Part shown: positions 21,358 to 31,882 of the stretch, piece by piece
How positions within the stretch are numbered: position 1 is the stretch's first letter
Layout of the letters: each line of letters begins with the position of its first letter
Origin: Sepioteuthis lessoniana
Lineage: Eukaryota; Mollusca; Cephalopoda; Myopsida; Loliginidae
Assembly (NCBI GenBank): GCA_963585895.1
Contig: CAUZXS010002491.1
Location: 102,501 to 166,500 of the forward strand
Direction: 5' to 3'
DNA length: 64,000 nucleotides
Position numbers and translations under genes: made by a program
The notes under the pieces: generated by a model
The model's database searches: none
What the model saw: the letters and a program-made list of their open reading frames with translations, nothing else
What the model was told of the DNA's origin: nothing

Positions 21358-21862
21358 TTTCCTGGTCCAGTCGGCTGGGGTTGCAGAAAACACCGACTGC
21401 ATCTTTGCAGAGGGATAAGACTCTCCCAACGAGTGCCCTGCATATGACACTAATCAATCTGATGGTGAGTCTTCAGTAATGCTGGAGCTTCGGGGAATGC
21501 AGAGTACAGAGTACCCATTCATTGCTATCTCTCCCAACTCTACTATGATCCGAAGTGGTAGCAACTGATTGGGGTTCTATCTATGAGTCAAATAGAACTA
21601 AGCTGTAATTACGCTAAACCGAATCGTTTAAAATTAACTGTTTTTTCATTTAATTGAATGTAAACAAAAACTGTATACTTGCACTGAACTGGATTGTTTG
21701 AAATCGAACTGTTTTTATATTTAACTATGCGTAAACAAAATTGAAATTATACTAAACTGAATTGTTTGAAACTTTTACCAAAATGACTTAATTCGGTGTT
21801 AAATGACCCGAAAAGAGTTTATACGCCGTAAAACAAAACATCCAACCAACCAACAAACCAAT
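21358..21862 (+). repeat. Repeat E copy 4
   Basis: Head from CAGTCGGCTGGGGTTGCAG with GCATATGACACTAATCAATC; three ~55-bp AACTG...TTTGAAA units; eroded 3' module (TTCGGTGTTAAATGACCC); CCAACCAACCAAC tail. Confidence 0.85.
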
Positions 21863-21934
21863 CCATTGTTTCACTTTTACCATTTTTTCTTATCAGCACG
21901 GCACATTTTTCAATACCAAATTCCATTTTTGCCG

Positions 21935-22507
21935 AGTCAGCTGGCGCTGTAGAATACACTGCACCTCTGCTGAGGAGTAAGACCCCACAATAACGAGTGT
22001 CCTGGTATGACACTAAACAATCTGATGGTGAGGTTCCAGCAGTGCTGGAGCTTTGGGAAATGCGGAGTATCACTTCATTGCCATTGCTCCCAGGTCCACT
22101 CTGGTCCAAAGTGGTAGCACATGATAGGTCCCTATCTATGGGTTAAATAGAACTAACACCATTTTCTGCTAAACTGAATTGTTTGAGTAAACTGAATAGC
22201 TTGAAATAGAAATGTTTTTGACAATTAAACCGTACTTACATTTAAACTGCGAGCTTATGCTTAACTGAATTATTTCAAATTGAACTGTTTTTCGACATTA
22301 AAATTGTACTTAAACTTTACTGAATTGTTACATATAACTGCTTGAATAGTTTGAAATTAATGTTTTTGACAATTAAACTGTACTTATGCTAAACTGACTT
22401 GTTTTAAATAGAACAGATTATTTACATAAAAATGGATTTGGCGTTAAATAACCGACAAAGGTTGATATGCCATTAAAACTCAACAAACCAAAAAACCAAA
22501 CCAAATT
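21935..22507 (+). repeat. Repeat E copy 5
   Basis: Head from CAGCTGGCGCTGTAGAATAC to GGTCCCTATCTATGGG, about eight internal units, 3' module TTTGGCGTTAAATAACCGAC, then ACTCAACAAACC tail. It directly follows copy 4 in the same orientation. Confidence 0.85.
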
Positions 22508-22716
22508 CCATTTCTATATCTTGGTAGAATATTTTAATTGTTTGTATCAGGATCTGTTATTTTTCAATTTTTGCAAATACCTTTTTATCATCCATGTACA
22601 TACTTGTGATTTTGTAAATTTGCCGCTCGCCTCTAGGGCACTTCCTTAGTACGGAGTTGAATGGCATTATTGATATCAATTATAGTAATGGCAAAAGTAA
22701 GTCTGCAAGTAACATT

Positions 22717-23310
22717 TGCCCAGTCGGTTGGGGCTGTAGAATACATCGACTCAACGAGTGTCCTGATTATGACACTAAACAATCCAGTGGTGAGGTTCCA
22801 GTAACACTGGAGCTTTGGGGAATGCGGAGTGCCCCTTTATTGCCATTGCTCCCAGGTCCACTCTGGCCCGGAGTGGTAGCACCTGATCTATGGGTTAAAT
22901 AGAACTAACGGCATATTTATGCTAAACTGAATTGTTTGAGTAAACTGAATAGCTTGAAATAGAAATTTTTTTGACAATTAAACTGTACCTACATTTAAAC
23001 TGCGTGCTTATGGTAAACTGAAACCGTACTTACATTTAAACTGCGTGCTGATGCTAAACTGAACTATTTGAAATAGTACTGTTTTTTTGACATTGGAACT
23101 GTATTTGCACTAAACTGAATTGTTTAACATAGAACTGTTTTGACATTTGACTGTGTGTAACCAAAATCTATACTTTTACTTAACTGAATTAGAACTGCTT
23201 GACTAAACGGAATTGTTTGAAATAGAACTGATTATTCACATAAAAAGGGATTTGGCGTTAAATAACCTGCAATGATATGCCATAAAACCCAACCAACCAA
23301 CCATCCAAGG
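22717..23310 (+). repeat. Repeat E copy 6
   Basis: Head from CAGTCGGTTGGGGCTGTAG, with one internal deletion in the head; internal units; GGCGTTAAATAACCTGCAAT module; CCCAACCAACCAACC tail. This is the third E in a row on the plus strand. Confidence 0.85.
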
Positions 23311-23640
23311 AACATGCTTCTTAAGATTATTTTCCTCTGCTAGTGTTTGTCCTTCTACTGTCAATTAGATCCTCTAGTTTTCCATAGTATTTGCGATGAA
23401 GTTTATGATTTTGTCGGATATTTTAGACGTTTTCAGACACTTTCTTATCCAAATTTTCGGAACAAAAAAGTTCTACGGGATATTCCCCAACAATCAGGCG
23501 ACAAACATGAACACTGATTTATTGATTAAACAGTTACCCCCATTATCTATATAAATAGTATTTCGTCCTTGCTTTTGTATTAAATTAAAAATCCATCGGC
23601 GATTTAACATCACTAGATATCATCCTCCCTGGTCCTGATG
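23311..23640. other. Unassigned spacer
   Basis: Probably the upstream part of the hammerhead-bearing repeat that follows; edges not defined. Confidence 0.4.
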
Positions 23641-23641
23641 A

Positions 23642-23688
23642 TGGTTCATTAGAACCGAAACGTTTTTAACGTTGACTTTCATTTTCAT
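23642..23688 (+). ncRNA. Type I hammerhead ribozyme fold
   Basis: Stem I GGTC (23642-23645) pairs GACT (23685-23688, with one G-T). Core CTGATGA is at 23646-23652. After one extra T, stem II is GGTTC/GAACC with loop ATTA. GAA follows, then stem III ACGTT/AACGT with a TTT loop. The cleavage triplet is GTT (after 23684). The extra T beside stem II is the only departure from the canonical core. The surrounding repeat is unidentified; type I hammerheads are known in Penelope-like elements. Confidence 0.7.
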
Positions 23689-24365
23689 TAAACTCTACTT
23701 CGTCTTGGATTACCTTGTTTATCAATTTTTCTCAATATTGTTGAATTTACATCCACTATTGATTTCCTTCGGCTATTTTGTAGTTAAACAAAACTAATGC
23801 TATATTTTTCCAAGGTTTATTTGTTGTTGCTTTGAGAATGTATTAGTTTATATATAGTAGGTCCGGGAATAGTCCACGGCATTCAAAGGAGTTATATAGA
23901 TTTCTTCTCTAAAGTCTGCGATCCGGATATTCGGCATAAAAGGTAAACACGTTATCGATTTATTATTGTTGCTCTTTGAGTGTATTTCACGTCAGAATTA
24001 GTAAATGGTTTCTCACTGGAGTGTCAACAAGTCTCCTCAAGTCTCCAGGATTCTTCTCAGCCTTCTGGCTGATCTTAATTACGTTGTAATTTGGAATGTC
24101 TCGACTTTTCTTCTGATTTCTAACTTTTCTTCATGTTCCATTGATTATTAGTTTTCTACAAAGGTCTAGATATGTATCTCCTTTTTTCGCTTCTTTCAAT
24201 TTTATTCGGCAAAGTTCACTCTTATGATAACAGAGTTGAATAGTGCTACAACTATTTACCCGTCGCTAGAGCGAGAAAAGATGGTTAGTCTAGATTCATT
24301 TAATGATTTCTTACCGTTATACACATTATGCAAGAGACCAAGAGACTGTTCCGAAGACTCTTGTG
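23689..24365. other. Unassigned spacer with an ORF
   Basis: From ATG at 24224 a frame of about 53 codons would run to a stop in the pre-insertion sequence (once the SINE at 24385 is removed). No motif recognised. It is not claimed as a gene. Confidence 0.3.
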
Positions 24366-24384
24366 ACCAAGAACACATTTGGTA

Positions 24385-24669
24385 CTATTTACCAACCCCT
24401 CCGCTCGGGCAGGATATGACACAAGGTCAATTTTTAAGCGGAGTTTAACAGGTTTGAATTCAAAGTTTTCCTTCTCCTAGACTAGTTGCCTAACCATGGC
24501 TGAAGAACCTAGCCTGTCCAACTATTTACCCATAGCTGTAGGGAGAATTATTGGATTCATACCTTTCCCAAGGGTATTAGTGCTATGTGAAATGCAATCA
24601 GTCTCGTCCAGGATTTGAACTCGTATCGCCATGTTCATTTCCTACGGCGATAACGACTACACCACGGGC
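24385..24669 (-). mobile_element. SINE-C copy 3, full length, 19-bp target duplication
   Basis: ACCAAGAACACATTTGGTA occurs at 24366-24384 and 24670-24688, giving exact ends and a 285-bp element. The minus-strand head GCCCGTGGTGTAGTCG and GAGTTCAAATCC, the Ceph-like block and the GGAGGGGTTGGTAAATAG 3' end are all present. The duplication is perfect, so the insertion is probably recent. This is the reference copy for SINE-C ends. Confidence 0.95.
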
Positions 24670-24688
24670 ACCAAGAACACATTTGGTA

Positions 24689-25011
24689 ATTCACATTCAA
24701 CAATATTTGCATCACTTAAGCAAGGTCTCAGTACCGATCTATCTATCTCTCTATCTCTTTCTCAAGTTCACTTTCCCTCCTTTTCAAATAGAAAAGCCGT
24801 GCTGCAGACAATCTAATCAGAGCGTAAAATTGAATTAAACCAAGAACGGTAGCACATGGTCATAACGTTGTTGGGATAACAAATTTAATTTCAAATCTTA
24901 ATTTTCACAATGCAAATCGTTTAGAATGTTAATCAATAGGCACTACTGTCATCATGATTGAAATTTATTCTTCCTTAATAAGAATTCATTGGTCATTTAA
25001 TCGTCGAGAAT
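24689..25011. other. Unassigned spacer
   Basis: A short (CTAT)n patch at about 24736-24765; otherwise nothing recognised. Confidence 0.5.
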
Positions 25012-26060
25012 CTATGAATAATAGACAACATGGCGGGGAAAAACAAGAAGGCATAACATAAAGGTAGGAGGAGAAGAGAGAAAGAGAGAAGGGAAAGAAA
25101 CGAGGACGAAAGAGGAGGGAGGACAGCGAAGAGAGGAGGAAACAAAAGAGTAAGAGAGAATGGATAGAAAAGAGGAAAAATTAAACGAAAGAGTGGGTGA
25201 AAAACTAAGGGAAAAGAATAGGTGAGATGAAAGAAAGCGAGAAGGAGGAAGAGAGAACGAAAAGAGAAATAAAGGAAAGAAGAAAGAGATAAAAAGAAGG
25301 AAGTGAAGTGGTGAGAAAGGGAAGAAGAAGAAGAAAGTGAAGGGAGGAGAAAAGAGAAGAGAGGAAGGTGGAAGGAAGAGGTAAAAGATAAGAGAGAAGG
25401 GAAGGGAGGAGGAAAGAGAAGAAGACAAGGAAATGAAGGGAGAAGTAAAGAGATGAAAATGAAGTTATGGGAAGAAGAAAGAGCAAAAGAGAGAGAAAGA
25501 GGGTGATGAGAGAAGGAAAGTGAAGAAGAAGAGAAGTAAATGAATGGAAGAGGAAAGAGAAAAAACAGCAAAGTAAAGAGAGGAGGAAAGAAACGAAGAG
25601 AAAGGGAGTTGGAAGGAAGAAGAGAAAAGAGAAGAATTGAAAGATGAAAAAAAATTAGAAAGAACACGAGAGGAAGAGGAAAGAGAAAGAGAAAGAGAAA
25701 AAAGAAATGAACGGAAAAAGAGAAAAGAGAAGAATTGAAAGATGAAAAGAAAAATGGAAAGAACACGAGAGGAAGAGGAAAGAGAAAGTGAAAAAGAAAT
25801 GAAAGGAAGAAGAACGAGAAGAAGAGAGAGAAGTGAAGAAAAGAGGAAAGAAAGAATAAAAAGTATGGGGAAATGTGGTAGAAAAAACAGAAGAATCGAA
25901 TTCAAAAGGACAAAAAAAGAGAAACAATGAATAAAAGAAAAAAAAGAGAGGGTGAAATCATAAAGAGAAAAGAAAGAACTCGATAAATTAGAAGATGAAG
26001 GGGAATGAAAGGGTGATAAAAAGAAAATACGTGTAGAAAGAGAGAGAAAGGTATGAGTAA
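25012..26060. repeat. About 1 kb homopurine tract
   Basis: The plus strand is almost entirely A and G (GGAAAGA, GAAGAA, GAGAGA words) with scattered single pyrimidines. It is not a simple short-unit repeat, though about 25615-25690 and 25725-25790 are near-duplicate segments (AAAAGAGAAGAATTGAAAGA). The minus-strand 257-codon Phe/Ser/Leu ORF and overlapping ORFs come from this bias. Confidence 0.9.
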
Positions 26061-26067
26061 ATAATAC

Positions 26068-26478
26068 TTTGGTTGGTTAATTGGTTTGGTTTTTAGGCAC
26101 ATCAACCATTGTAGAATATTCAATGCCAAATCCATTTTATACATCTAAACAGTTCTATTGCAAAGAATTCAGTTTAACGTAAGTACGCTGTTTAAATACC
26201 AAAACAGTTTTTATTTCAAACCATTCAGTTAAGCAAAAAACACTGTTTAGTTCAATTTGACCTATAGTAGGACCCTTATCAGGGGCTACCACTCCGGGCA
26301 AGAGTGGACCTCGGAGTGATGACTATGAAGGGTACTCCGCATTCCCCAAAGCTCCAGCATTAGTGAAGCCTCAACATCAAATTGTTTAGTGTCATATCCC
26401 GGATATTCTGTGGTGGGGGGACTTACCCCTCTGCTGATATGCAGTCGGTGCATTCTGCAGCCCCAGCCGACAGCACAA
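26068..26478 (-). repeat. Repeat E copy 7
   Basis: Antisense: TTGGTTGGTTAATTGGTTTG tail, 3' module (CACATCAACCATTGTAG), two internal units, then the head ending GCAGCCCCAGCCGACAGC. Confidence 0.85.
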
Positions 26479-26657
26479 GGATAAATAATAGGCAGAGAGG
26501 AGTAAAAGAGAAAGAAATAATATTTTTCAAATATTTCATGTGCCGTTTGTCTTTTCTTTTCTTATTGAATTTTTTTTACCATGAATGTCTAGTTTGTATA
26601 ATCTTTAGTTGCAAATAGTATCATCTGGGTTTATTCACATTATCCGAAACCTATAAG

Positions 26658-26662
<5 letters not shown>

Positions 26663-26714
<52 letters not shown>
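26663..26714. repeat. (TA)n microsatellite
   Basis: A TA run of about 50 bases. Confidence 0.95.
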
Positions 26715-26717
<3 letters not shown>

Positions 26718-26745
26718 TTTAAGAAAAACAAAAACCGGTCACTTT

Positions 26746-26828
26746 TGGATTATGAATTTATTTCCATCCTGTTATGTGTATTGATATGAATCAATAACAC
26801 CAAAACTAACAGGAATTCTTCAGATCTA
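26746..26828 (-). ncRNA. Family F hammerhead-like fold, copy F1
   Basis: Minus strand: stem I AGAT..ATC (3 bp plus mismatch), core CTGAAGA (26817-26823), stem II TCCTGTTA/TAACAGGA (8 bp, two weak pairs next to the core), core GAA (26764-26762), stem III AT/AT within ATAAATTCAT, cleavage triplet ATA. The long distal loop contains TTGATTCATATCAA, itself a hairpin. Stem I is weaker than in copies F4 and F5. Confidence 0.55.
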
Positions 26829-27001
26829 ATGGATAAAATGACTACAATCAGAATAGACACAGGAAGGAAGGGTGGAGGGGGTAGAAGAGTTTCTCCCCAT
26901 TTACCCACTTCCGGCTTTTATTTTTTAATTTTTTTTATTACCGGTTGGAATCACAGTAAATTGAATTTTTTAAATTTTTTAATTCTAAATTCATTAAAAA
27001 A
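26829..27001. other. Unassigned spacer
   Basis: Nothing recognised. Confidence 0.4.
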
Positions 27002-27046
27002 AATAAAAGCTAATAATCTTTAATACTATATATATATATATATATA

Positions 27047-27165
27047 GTCATCCACAGACAGATCTGTTTCGTTCTATCAGAACTCATCAGTGTGGCTAGA
27101 CATTAGCTTCCCGTAGCTGGGATCGAAACCCGGTTGACACAAACGCCAAGCCAAGCCTCAAACCA
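27047..27165 (-). mobile_element. SINE-D copy 2, 3' half with hammerhead
   Basis: Minus strand: GGCTTGGCGTTTGTGTCAAC, B box GGGTTTCGATCCC, AGCTACGGGAAGCTAATG, hammerhead, GGATGAC, (TA)n. The A box and 5' module are absent. Confidence 0.85.
27052..27095 (-). ncRNA. Type I hammerhead ribozyme in SINE-D copy 2
   Basis: Identical over all 44 bases to the copy at 47524-47567: CCACA/TGTGG stem I, CTGATGA, GTTC/GAAC stem II, GAA, ACAG/CTGT stem III, GTC cleavage triplet. No mismatch in any stem. Confidence 0.9.
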
Positions 27166-27200
27166 TATATATATAGTATTAAAGATTATTAGCTTTTATT

Positions 27201-27777
27201 TGCAAAACAAGTATTTTTTAAAAATCATCAAGTGTTTTTTTAAATCATTATTATTATTTTTAATATTATTATTAGCTTTTATTTGCAAAACAAGTATTTT
27301 TTAAAATCATAATCTCCTATCAGTACACTTAATTCGGTCAGAAATATTGATCTCAGAGATCAAATATGCTTCTATAAAATGTTTAGATTTAAATTCAGAT
27401 TATAATAACATTTCTGCTTTTTTTTATCCAATATATCAATGCAGTACCTTCAATATATAAATATCCACTCTCAAAATGTGACAGGAAAACCTTTTTCCAA
27501 TTTATCATCAATTAATCACTTTATGTAAATTCAGTATTTTCGACACTTGATTCTCGGATCTCTTTGTATTAGGTAATTAAATATACAAAAAGTCATTTAT
27601 AGTTTAACTATTCAACAGTTTAATTATTTTGTATTTCTTTTTAAGGCAGTATTAAACTTTCAAATGCAATACATTTAAGTAGCTGAATATTTTATATCCC
27701 ACAGGGATTCAAATAACCGTTTAATTTCGACGATTATATATCTAGGGTTTCTCAATATACAGGGAACCCATGTGATT
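27201..27777. other. Unassigned AT-rich spacer
   Basis: It contains a direct repeat AGCTTTTATTTGCAAAACAA at 27191 and 27273; otherwise unassigned. Confidence 0.5.
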
Positions 27778-28585
27778 GTTGCCCAGTCAGCTGCGACTTT
27801 AGAATACACTGACTGCATCTCTGCACCTTAACGATGTGTCCTGGATATGACACTAAACAATTTGATGGGGGGCGGCTCCAGTAATGCTGGGACTTTGGGG
27901 AATGTGGAGTACACTTCAACGACGTGTCCTGGATATGATACTAAACAATCTGATGGTGAGGTTCCAGTCATCCTGGGGCGTTGGGGAATGCGGAGTACTC
28001 CTTCATTGCCATAGTTCCAAGGTCCACTCTGGCCCAGCGTGCGAGCATCTGATTGAGACCTATCTATGGTTTGAATAGAACTAATATGTGCTTATACTAA
28101 AATGAATTGTTTGAAATAGAACCGCTTGACTAAACTGTATAGCTTGAAATAGAAATGTTTATTACAATAAAATTGTGTTCTTACATTTAAACGGATACTT
28201 ATGCTAACCTGAATTGTTTGAAGTGGAACTGTTTCTATATGCTAAACTGAATTGTTTGAAATGGTAATGTTTTTGACATTGAAACAGTATTTACGCTAAA
28301 CTGAATTGTTTAATATTGAACTGTTTTGATATTTAACTGTGTGTAAACAAAATCTATACTTATACTAAACTGATTTATTTGAATTAGAACAGTTTGACAG
28401 AACCAAATAGCTTGAAATAGAATTTTTTTGACAATTAAACTGTGTACTTATGTTAAACTGAATTGTTTGTAAAAGAACTGATTATTCGTATAAAAATTGA
28501 TTTGGTATTAAAAAACCTACAACGGTTGATATGCCAAAAAACCCAACCAACCAACCAACCAACCAAACAAACAAACAACCAACTA
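27778..28585 (+). repeat. Repeat E copy 8, with partly duplicated head
   Basis: The head from CAGTCAGCTGCGACTTTAG carries a ~110-bp internal duplication (GTGTCCTGGATATGA and GGAATG(T/C)GGAGTAC each occur twice, about 27836 and 27922). Then about nine internal units, an eroded 3' module (TTTGGTATTAAAAAACC) and a (CCAA)n(ACAA)n tail. Confidence 0.85.
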
Positions 28586-29082
28586 TGTGACCGCTAATAA
28601 CTCTACTAATAATAATGTTATGTTCTTTTTTATTTCAGATTCGAAAATAGTATACTATAAAAACTATTAATCCTTGATCAGAATGCCTTGGACAAGAGAG
28701 GAAAAAATAATTTGCGTCACTTATTATTTGGTGAAAAAATCATTCAAAACTGACTCAAAAGACATGCAGCTCATTAATATGATAATGGTTATTTACTGAG
28801 ACAAGAAACTAAAAAAAAAAAATGTCCTGGAAGCTGATATAATGACAATTAAAAAACAAACAAACAAAAAACAATGATATGTTGTTTCTCGCTGATGCAT
28901 TTTTTACCGGCCGTGTGCCAAATGACCGCAATTGTGCCTGTCTCAGTAATAAATCATTATCATATTAATGGGTTGCATCTATTTGGAGACATCCTGTACT
29001 ACATACTCATATAGACTGGTATGTCGATGAACAGCCTTTTGGTCCTTGGGAGAACACACAGTTTTTCGTTTCTATCTTCCCC

Positions 29083-29085
<3 letters not shown>
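28586..29085. other. Unassigned spacer
   Basis: Nothing recognised. Confidence 0.5.
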
Positions 29086-29134
<49 letters not shown>

Positions 29135-29152
29135 TTGTGTGTGTGTGTGTGT
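29086..29152. repeat. (TC)n-(TA)n-(TG)n compound microsatellite
   Basis: Three consecutive dinucleotide runs. Confidence 0.95.
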
Positions 29153-29154
29153 TC

Positions 29155-29335
29155 GTATCAATCTATTAGGTTCACTTTCGAACTAAAACTAATACCATAG
29201 GAAGAAGTATTGAAGCCTCTTATCCTGTCAGCAATGGGTCAAATAGTATCACTGCAATACTCCTTCAAGAATGTCTTCGGCATTACATACCTCAGGAAGG
29301 TTGATGTATCATTAAACAAAGAAACGAAATCAAAT
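29155..29335 (+). mobile_element. SINE-B fragment, 5'-truncated
   Basis: It starts after the B box (GGTTCACTTTCG), keeps an eroded central block and CAGCAATGGGTCAAATAGTA, and ends TTCATTAAACAAAGAAAC-like (ATCATTAAACAAAGAAACG). Confidence 0.7.
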
Positions 29336-29414
29336 CTATCAATCTATCTATCTATTTATCTATCTATCCAGCAAAAACCGTAGAGATTAGAAAATATTGG
29401 AAAGAAAGATACAT

Positions 29415-29451
<37 letters not shown>

Positions 29452-29500
29452 GAGATACAGAGAGAGAGAGATACAGAGATACAGAGATACAGAGAGAGAG
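29333..29500. repeat. (TATC)n, (TA)n and GAGATACA tract
   Basis: Short runs in series. Confidence 0.85.
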
Positions 29501-30242
29501 GTGGGGAGGAGAGAGAAATTTTAGTGATAGAGGAGAAAGAGAAGTCATTAAAAAGTAAAAAGAAAACGAAAGAAGAAAAGAGAGAAATAACGGAATACAG
29601 ATATTAGAGTTGAGAAGAAAGAGGCCCGGGAAGAGAAGAAGAAGAAAAGTTACCGAGAAAAATAAGAGAGAGGAACGAAAGAGAATGAGTGGAAGATAGG
29701 ATAGAGGTGTTCTATGGGTGCCATTGGGTTGCAGAAGGTCAGAGAGTTGTTAATAAATTATTCATATTCGGTTCATCTCTGGACTCGACCCTCAGTTTGT
29801 CGAAGTGAGAGATGAGAATAATTTGCGAGTCAATTTGCGAATTAAGTCAACACGTTGCTCTATTGAAATCAAAAAGAGGCTTGCCAGAGAATTATAAGCC
29901 ACACATGCCCCGCTCATTTACACTTACCATGGAATCAGATAGATCGCGAGACATTCCCGGAAATAACTCCTTAGCTGAAGAGGAAATATCCTTCCATTTC
30001 ATATCGCAATAACTTTTAAAATATTCATTGATAATGGAGCTTTGCAAGCGGGCTTCAGCAGATCGATGTGATAAAGATGACGATCTATCAATCAATTAAA
30101 GGATCAATATATCTAATGATGGTAGATCTATTTAGAAACAGGATGGTACAAACATGGATATATGCCTATCATTCTGAAAAAAAAACCCCACTTTTTTGTG
30201 GATATATTTAGGCCATAAATGTAGTCTTATTTACTTCTATGC
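29501..30242. other. Unassigned, first part purine-rich
   Basis: 29501-29700 is A/G-rich. The ORF at 29812-30009 (66 codons) has no motif I know. Confidence 0.5.
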
Positions 30243-30480
30243 TAGTAAGAATGAGTTTCCATGGCGTAGTGGCTAACGTGCTGAAGTGTGATATAGCAAT
30301 AAGCGTGTTCGATCTCCAGCGGCGCCAGCACGTTTAGTTTAAAGAGGGCATGCCTCCCAGGCAATACTGGTTTACTAAAGCTCAGTTTATCGCTTGGCGC
30401 CTGAGGGGCTCCAAAATAAGGAGGGCTAAGAGTATAAAGCTTTTTTGTAACACCCATGCATGAGTCTCGACATTTGACTT
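30243..30480 (+). mobile_element. tRNA-derived SINE-like element (family G)
   Basis: A box TGGCGTAGTGG (30262-30272) and B box GTGTTCGATCTCC (30305-30317) have tRNA-like spacing. Downstream sequence does not match A-D. Only one copy is seen, so ends are uncertain. Confidence 0.55.
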
Positions 30481-30496
30481 TAGCTTCTTTCTGTAA

Positions 30497-30547
30497 AGGC
30501 CTATCAACCTTCGCAGGTTATTTAATGTCAAAGCCATTCGTGTGGAG
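30497..30547 (-). repeat. Isolated copy of the shared B/E 3' module
   Basis: GGCCTATCAACCTTCGCAGG then TTATTTAATGTCAAAGCC, antisense, with no SINE body. Confidence 0.6.
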
Positions 30548-30601
30548 GTTCAATTAAACACAAAACAAGGAACATAAAGGGGGCCATACCTATCTCAAGA
30601 T

Positions 30602-30647
30602 TATTTAGTTGGTTAGGTTTGATCGTTGGTTATTTAATACCAAATCC

Positions 30648-30684
<37 letters not shown>

Positions 30685-31208
30685 AATATATGATTTCTGA
30701 ACACATTTTTTAGAAAACATTTTTAAGCAAGTCCGAACTCATTTTTTTTGCACACAGTTAAATCGTATCTCTTTTTTCTATCTAATACGAATAATTCTAT
30801 TTAATATTAATCATTTGTTGGCACACATTTAATGTTTTCAATTATTGCTTTGCATCACTAACAATTCAATTAAACAACTGTCATTTCTGAAATACACAAT
30901 GAAATGATCAAACAGTTCAGTTTCTAATTATTCAATTTAGCATAAATTATTTGTTTGTGCACAGTTTAAATGGCAAACTATTTTATTTGAACCATAGAAA
31001 GGACCTTATCAAGAGTTACCACTCCTCGTTAGTGTGGACCTGGACACAATGGCAATGCAAGGATACTAAACATTCCCCAAAGTTCCAAGACTGAAACTTC
31101 ATTATCAGAAGGTTTAATGTCCTATCAAGGACACACCTTGGGATGGGGCCTACCCCTCAGCAATGATACAGTAGGTGTATTCTACAGCCTGGACCGATTG
31201 GGCTACTA
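30602..31208 (-). repeat. Repeat E copy 9
   Basis: Antisense 3' module, a (TA)n insertion at 30653-30681, internal TTAAAT/ATCATTTGTT units, then a diverged head ending TACAGCCTGGACCGATTGGG. Confidence 0.8.
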
Positions 31209-31209
31209 G

Positions 31210-31350
31210 GTGCAGGGAATTGGTGGTTCGTACCTTTCCTAATGGTGATAGTTCGAAAGGGAAAAAAATTGAGTGAGTGGAGTTCGAACTCGCTAATTAC
31301 GATATCGTAATCCTGCTCGTTATCCATTACATTTCGGGGACTTCCTCAAT
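31210..31350 (-). mobile_element. SINE-B fragment, 5' half
   Basis: Minus strand: CCCCGAAATGTAATGG (A box) and GCGAGTTCGAACTCC (B box), then an eroded central block. The 3' tail is missing. The solo LTR at 31359 follows directly. Confidence 0.7.
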
Positions 31351-31358
31351 CATGATTT

Positions 31359-31878
31359 TGTTACATAGCCATATACACGAATATGGCCATGTACGAAATG
31401 GACATCGAATGTTCATAACGATAGAACATATAAAGAACATAGGAATCTCGAAATTACGAAAAACACGTAACGACTTCTTGTTCAGCTACGAAACCTTTTT
31501 ATTAATTTTGAGTTAAAGGTTTCGACATAAGGAGGAGAGATACAATCTTCTATGCTGTCTTATTCATTTGGCCCCCATCTCGAGCGGTCCGCATAGGGCG
31601 CAAGTTCGCCTCGCGTATGCGAGCTCCAAAAGTCGATCCTTCTCGTTTAGCGTCTAGTATTCAACTCCCTAACTTTCTTCAAATTCTCGCACAAACCTCC
31701 GCGCGCTTCCGTCTCAGACTATTGTGACATCTCTGAGTGACATGTCCGCTCTGTGCGCGCTCACGCGTTACCACCTGCATCAAGGTTGTACCTAACTAAC
31801 CCATGTGCTGACCCGAAAGGTTCTCAGGCTAACTAAACCCAAAGGCATGAACCGAAATCCCTCGGCTATTATATTAAA
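31359..31878 (-). mobile_element. Solo LTR copy 2
   Basis: Starts TGTTACATAGCC and aligns end to end with copy 1, with indels. The 3' end has decayed to ATTATATTAAA. A possible ATTT duplication lies at 31355-31358 and 31879-31882. Minus-strand sense contains TTAATAAAAAGG (poly(A)-like). No internal domain adjoins. Confidence 0.8.
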
Positions 31879-31882
31879 ATTT

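Larger units (their letters stand above)
27002..27200. repeat. Inverted repeat enclosing a SINE-D fragment
   Basis: The left arm (from AATAAAAGCTAATAATCTTT, 27002) and right arm (27166-27200, ending ATTATTAGCTTTTATT) are reverse complements of about 34 bp, including TA at their inner ends. Between them lies the SINE-D 3' part. Part of the right arm is repeated again in direct order at about 27272-27310. Confidence 0.8.

Noticed and set aside
21819..22109. Minus-strand 96-codon ORF over repeat E
   Set aside because: The same frame appears at other E heads only in broken form; it is a chance frame in the head, with no conserved protein across copies.
24993..25905. Long minus-strand ORFs (up to 257 codons) of Phe/Ser/Leu
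   Set aside because: They are the complement of the homopurine tract. Several frames are open at once with the same composition, which indicates base bias rather than coding.
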